The position numbers and the translations under genes were made by a program. This document shows positions 62,184-64,000 of a stretch of 64,000 nt of DNA, in pieces. A model generated the notes under the pieces. That model did not search any database. It had not been told where the DNA came from and saw nothing but the letters and a program-made list of their open reading frames with translations. How positions within the stretch are numbered: position 1 is the first letter of the stretch; each line of letters starts with the position of its first letter. Location of the stretch: the NCBI RefSeq assembly GCF_001984825.2, contig NZ_CP043318.1, forward strand, positions 4,836,001 to 4,900,000, written 5' to 3'. Source of the stretch: Enterobacter chengduensis (GTDB lineage: Bacteria > Pseudomonadota > Gammaproteobacteria > Enterobacterales > Enterobacteriaceae).

Positions 62184-62513
62184 TTACGCCAGGTTAGCGT
62201 CCAGGAACTCTTTCAGTTGACCTTTGGACAGCGCGCCCACTTTGGTCGCTGCCACTTCGCCGTTTTTGAACAGCAGCAGGGTCGGGATGCCACGGATACC
62301 GTATTTTGGTGCGGTGCCCGGGTTCTGGTCGATGTTCAGCTTGGCAACGGTCAGTTTGCCCTGATATTCGTCAGCGATCTCATCCAGAATCGGGGCGATC
62401 ATTTTGCAAGGACCACACCATTCAGCCCAGAAATCGACGAGGATCAGCCCGTCAGCCTTAAGTACGTCCGTGTCAAAACTGTCGTCAGTCAGGTGAATAA
62501 TTTTATCGCTCAT
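62184..62513 (-). CDS. trxA: Thioredoxin 1 TrxA
   Basis: Disulfide reductase of the cytoplasm, 109 residues. The active site is [10 protein letters not shown], with Cys33 and Cys36 (counting Met1), and the cis-Pro is in GIPTLLLF. The sequence is nearly the same as E. coli TrxA. The start at 62513 gives [11 protein letters not shown]; the frame is open to 62588 but without conservation. It is divergent from rhlB. Confidence 0.98.
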   Translation of the reverse strand: MSDKIIHLTDDSFDTDVLKADGLILVDFWAEWCGPCKMIAPILDEIADEYQGKLTVAKLNIDQNPGTAPKYGIRGIPTLLLFKNGEVAATKVGALSKGQLKEFLDANLA

Positions 62514-62657
62514 ATATAACTCCACAGGAATAAGCCTGGTACGTTGGTTTTGTCTCCACCAACGACGTGTTGATGTCGCATTAACCAACTAAAGGTTGAC
62601 TTTATTTCACCGGATACGCTTTCGTAAAGCAATAGTAAGCTGATATTCTACCACACT

Positions 62658-63926
62658 ATGAGCAAAACACATTTAACAGAACAGAAGTTTTCCGACTTCG
62701 CCCTGCACCCAAAAGTGATCGAAGCCCTTGAAACTAAAGGGTTTCATAACTGCACGCCCATTCAGGCCCTCGCGCTGCCGCTGACGCTGGCCGGTCGCGA
62801 TGTTGCAGGGCAGGCGCAAACCGGTACCGGCAAAACGATGGCGTTTTTGACGTCAACGTTTCATTATTTACTTTCTCACCCAGCGATTGCAGACCGCAAA
62901 GTTAACCAGCCGCGCGCGCTCATTATGGCCCCGACGCGAGAACTGGCGGTACAGATCCACGCAGACGCTGAACCCCTGGCACAGGCTACTGGTCTCAAGC
63001 TTGGCCTGGCCTATGGCGGTGACGGCTACGATAAGCAGCTGAAAGTGCTGGAAAGCGGCGTGGATATCCTGATCGGTACCACCGGCCGTCTTATCGATTA
63101 CGCCAAACAGAACCACATTAATCTCGGCGCAATCCAGGTTGTGGTGCTTGATGAAGCCGACCGTATGTACGATCTGGGCTTCATTAAAGATATCCGCTGG
63201 CTGTTCCGCCGCATGCCGCCGGCCAATCAGCGTCTGAATATGCTGTTCTCTGCCACCCTCTCTTATCGCGTGCGTGAACTGGCGTTTGAACAGATGAACA
63301 ACGCCGAATATGTGGAAGTGGAGCCTGAGCAGAAAACGGGTCACCGCATTAAGGAAGAGCTCTTCTATCCTTCTAATGAAGAGAAAATGCGTCTGCTGCA
63401 AACGCTGATCGAAGAAGAGTGGCCGGACCGCGCCATTATCTTCGCAAACACCAAACACCGCTGTGAGGACATCTGGGGCCATCTGGCTGCGGACGGTCAC
63501 CGTGTTGGCCTGCTGACCGGCGACGTGGCGCAGAAAAAACGCCTGCGCATCCTCGACGAATTTACCCGTGGCGATCTTGATATTCTGGTCGCAACCGACG
63601 TGGCGGCACGTGGTTTACACATTCCAGCCGTGACGCACGTCTTTAACTACGATCTGCCAGACGACTGCGAAGACTACGTACACCGTATCGGTCGTACCGG
63701 TCGTGCGGGCGCAAGCGGTCACTCAATTAGCCTTGCGTGTGAAGAGTATGCGCTGAATCTTCCAGCCATCGAGACCTATATCGGTCACTCTATTCCGCAG
63801 AGCAAATATAATCCGGAAGCGCTGTTAAGCGAACTGCCGCCGCCTAAGCGTCTAACCCGCCCACGCTCCGGCAATGGTCCGCGTCGTTCAGGCGGCGCAC
63901 CGCGTAATCGTCGTCGTTCAGGTTAA
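62658..63926 (+). CDS. rhlB: ATP-dependent RNA helicase RhlB
   Basis: DEAD-box helicase of the RNA degradosome, which works with RNase E and PNPase. It shows Walker A AQTGTGKT (Lys59), the Ia motif PTRELA, the DEAD box [16 protein letters not shown] (motif III), and [10 protein letters not shown] (motif VI). The C-terminal tail is basic, rich in Arg, Pro and Gly ([20 protein letters not shown]). It is 422 residues (421 in E. coli). gppA follows after six bases. Confidence 0.97.
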   Translation: MSKTHLTEQKFSDFALHPKVIEALETKGFHNCTPIQALALPLTLAGRDVAGQAQTGTGKTMAFLTSTFHYLLSHPAIADRKVNQPRALIMAPTRELAVQIHADAEPLAQATGLKLGLAYGGDGYDKQLKVLESGVDILIGTTGRLIDYAKQNHINLGAIQVVVLDEADRMYDLGFIKDIRWLFRRMPPANQRLNMLFSATLSYRVRELAFEQMNNAEYVEVEPEQKTGHRIKEELFYPSNEEKMRLLQTLIEEEWPDRAIIFANTKHRCEDIWGHLAADGHRVGLLTGDVAQKKRLRILDEFTRGDLDILVATDVAARGLHIPAVTHVFNYDLPDDCEDYVHRIGRTGRAGASGHSISLACEEYALNLPAIETYIGHSIPQSKYNPEALLSELPPPKRLTRPRSGNGPRRSGGAPRNRRRSG

Positions 63927-63932
63927 AAAAAT

Positions 63933-64000
63933 ATGCTCAGCTCCACCTCGCTTTATGCGGCAATTGATCTCGGTTCGAATAGTTTTCATATGCTGGTTGT
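63933..64000 (+). CDS. gppA: Guanosine pentaphosphate phosphohydrolase GppA, N-terminal fragment
   Basis: The first 22 codons of a gene that runs off the right edge. MLSSTSLYAAIDLGSNSFHM shows the start of the Ppx/GppA phosphatase ATPase fold, with the DLGSNSFH phosphate loop. It follows rhlB by six bases, the E. coli order. GppA converts pppGpp to ppGpp. Confidence 0.9.
   Translation, partial: MLSSTSLYAAIDLGSNSFHMLV

Overview
The window is chromosomal core sequence from a member of the Enterobacteriaceae. Gene content and order follow the trkH-to-gppA stretch of Escherichia coli, but the proteins are diverged and the DNA is GC-rich. An Enterobacter, Lelliottia or Leclercia type genome fits best; that is an inference from protein similarity and not a species call.

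Layout from left to right. (1) 1-8110: 5' end of trkH, yigZ and pepQ, then the divergent FadR-controlled fadBA operon, then fre and ubiD. (2) 8111-15778: rfaH, the tatABCD twin-arginine translocase operon, the ubiquinone genes ubiEJB, and rmuC. (3) 15779-23849: udp with a CRP-CytR type promoter, dlhH, the metE/metR divergent pair with MetJ and MetR sites, the biotin carrier gene bioP (yigM), yigL and pldB. (4) 23959-29626: rhtB, rhtC, recQ, pldA, yigI and rarD. (5) 29655-30939: one complete IS481-family insertion sequence, placed inside a small palindromic intergenic repeat. (6) 31000-38384: corA with a long leader, LexA-controlled uvrD, the yigB-xerC-yigA-dapF-lptM cluster, and cyaY. (7) 38476-45464: cyaA (TTG start) divergent from hemCDXY. 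(8) 45637-47802: an unrecognised MFS transporter, the small RNA GlmZ with its sigma-54/GlrR control region, and the tRNA operon Arg-His-Leu-Pro (argX hisR leuT proM). (9) 47905-60335: yifK and the enterobacterial common antigen (ECA) operon wecA-wzzE-wecB-wecC-wecD-wecE-wzxE-wecF-wzyE-wecG. (10) 60578-64000: rho, trxA, rhlB and the start of gppA.

How the genes work together. fadBA carries out beta-oxidation; ubiD, ubiB, ubiJ and ubiE serve ubiquinone synthesis. wecA to wecG builds, flips and polymerises the ECA trisaccharide. hemC and hemD make uroporphyrinogen III. cyaA makes the cAMP that acts through the CRP sites seen at udp and cyaA itself.

I found no prophage, CRISPR array, defence island or biosynthetic cluster. 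The points that depart from the E. coli pattern are: rffG and rffH are missing from the ECA operon, an IS481 element is inserted in a repeat, aslBA are absent and an MFS gene lies next to GlmZ, and the rho leader peptide appears frameshifted. The best example of unexplained-looking intergenic DNA (46.85-47.35 kb) resolves into GlmZ with three GlrR operators.
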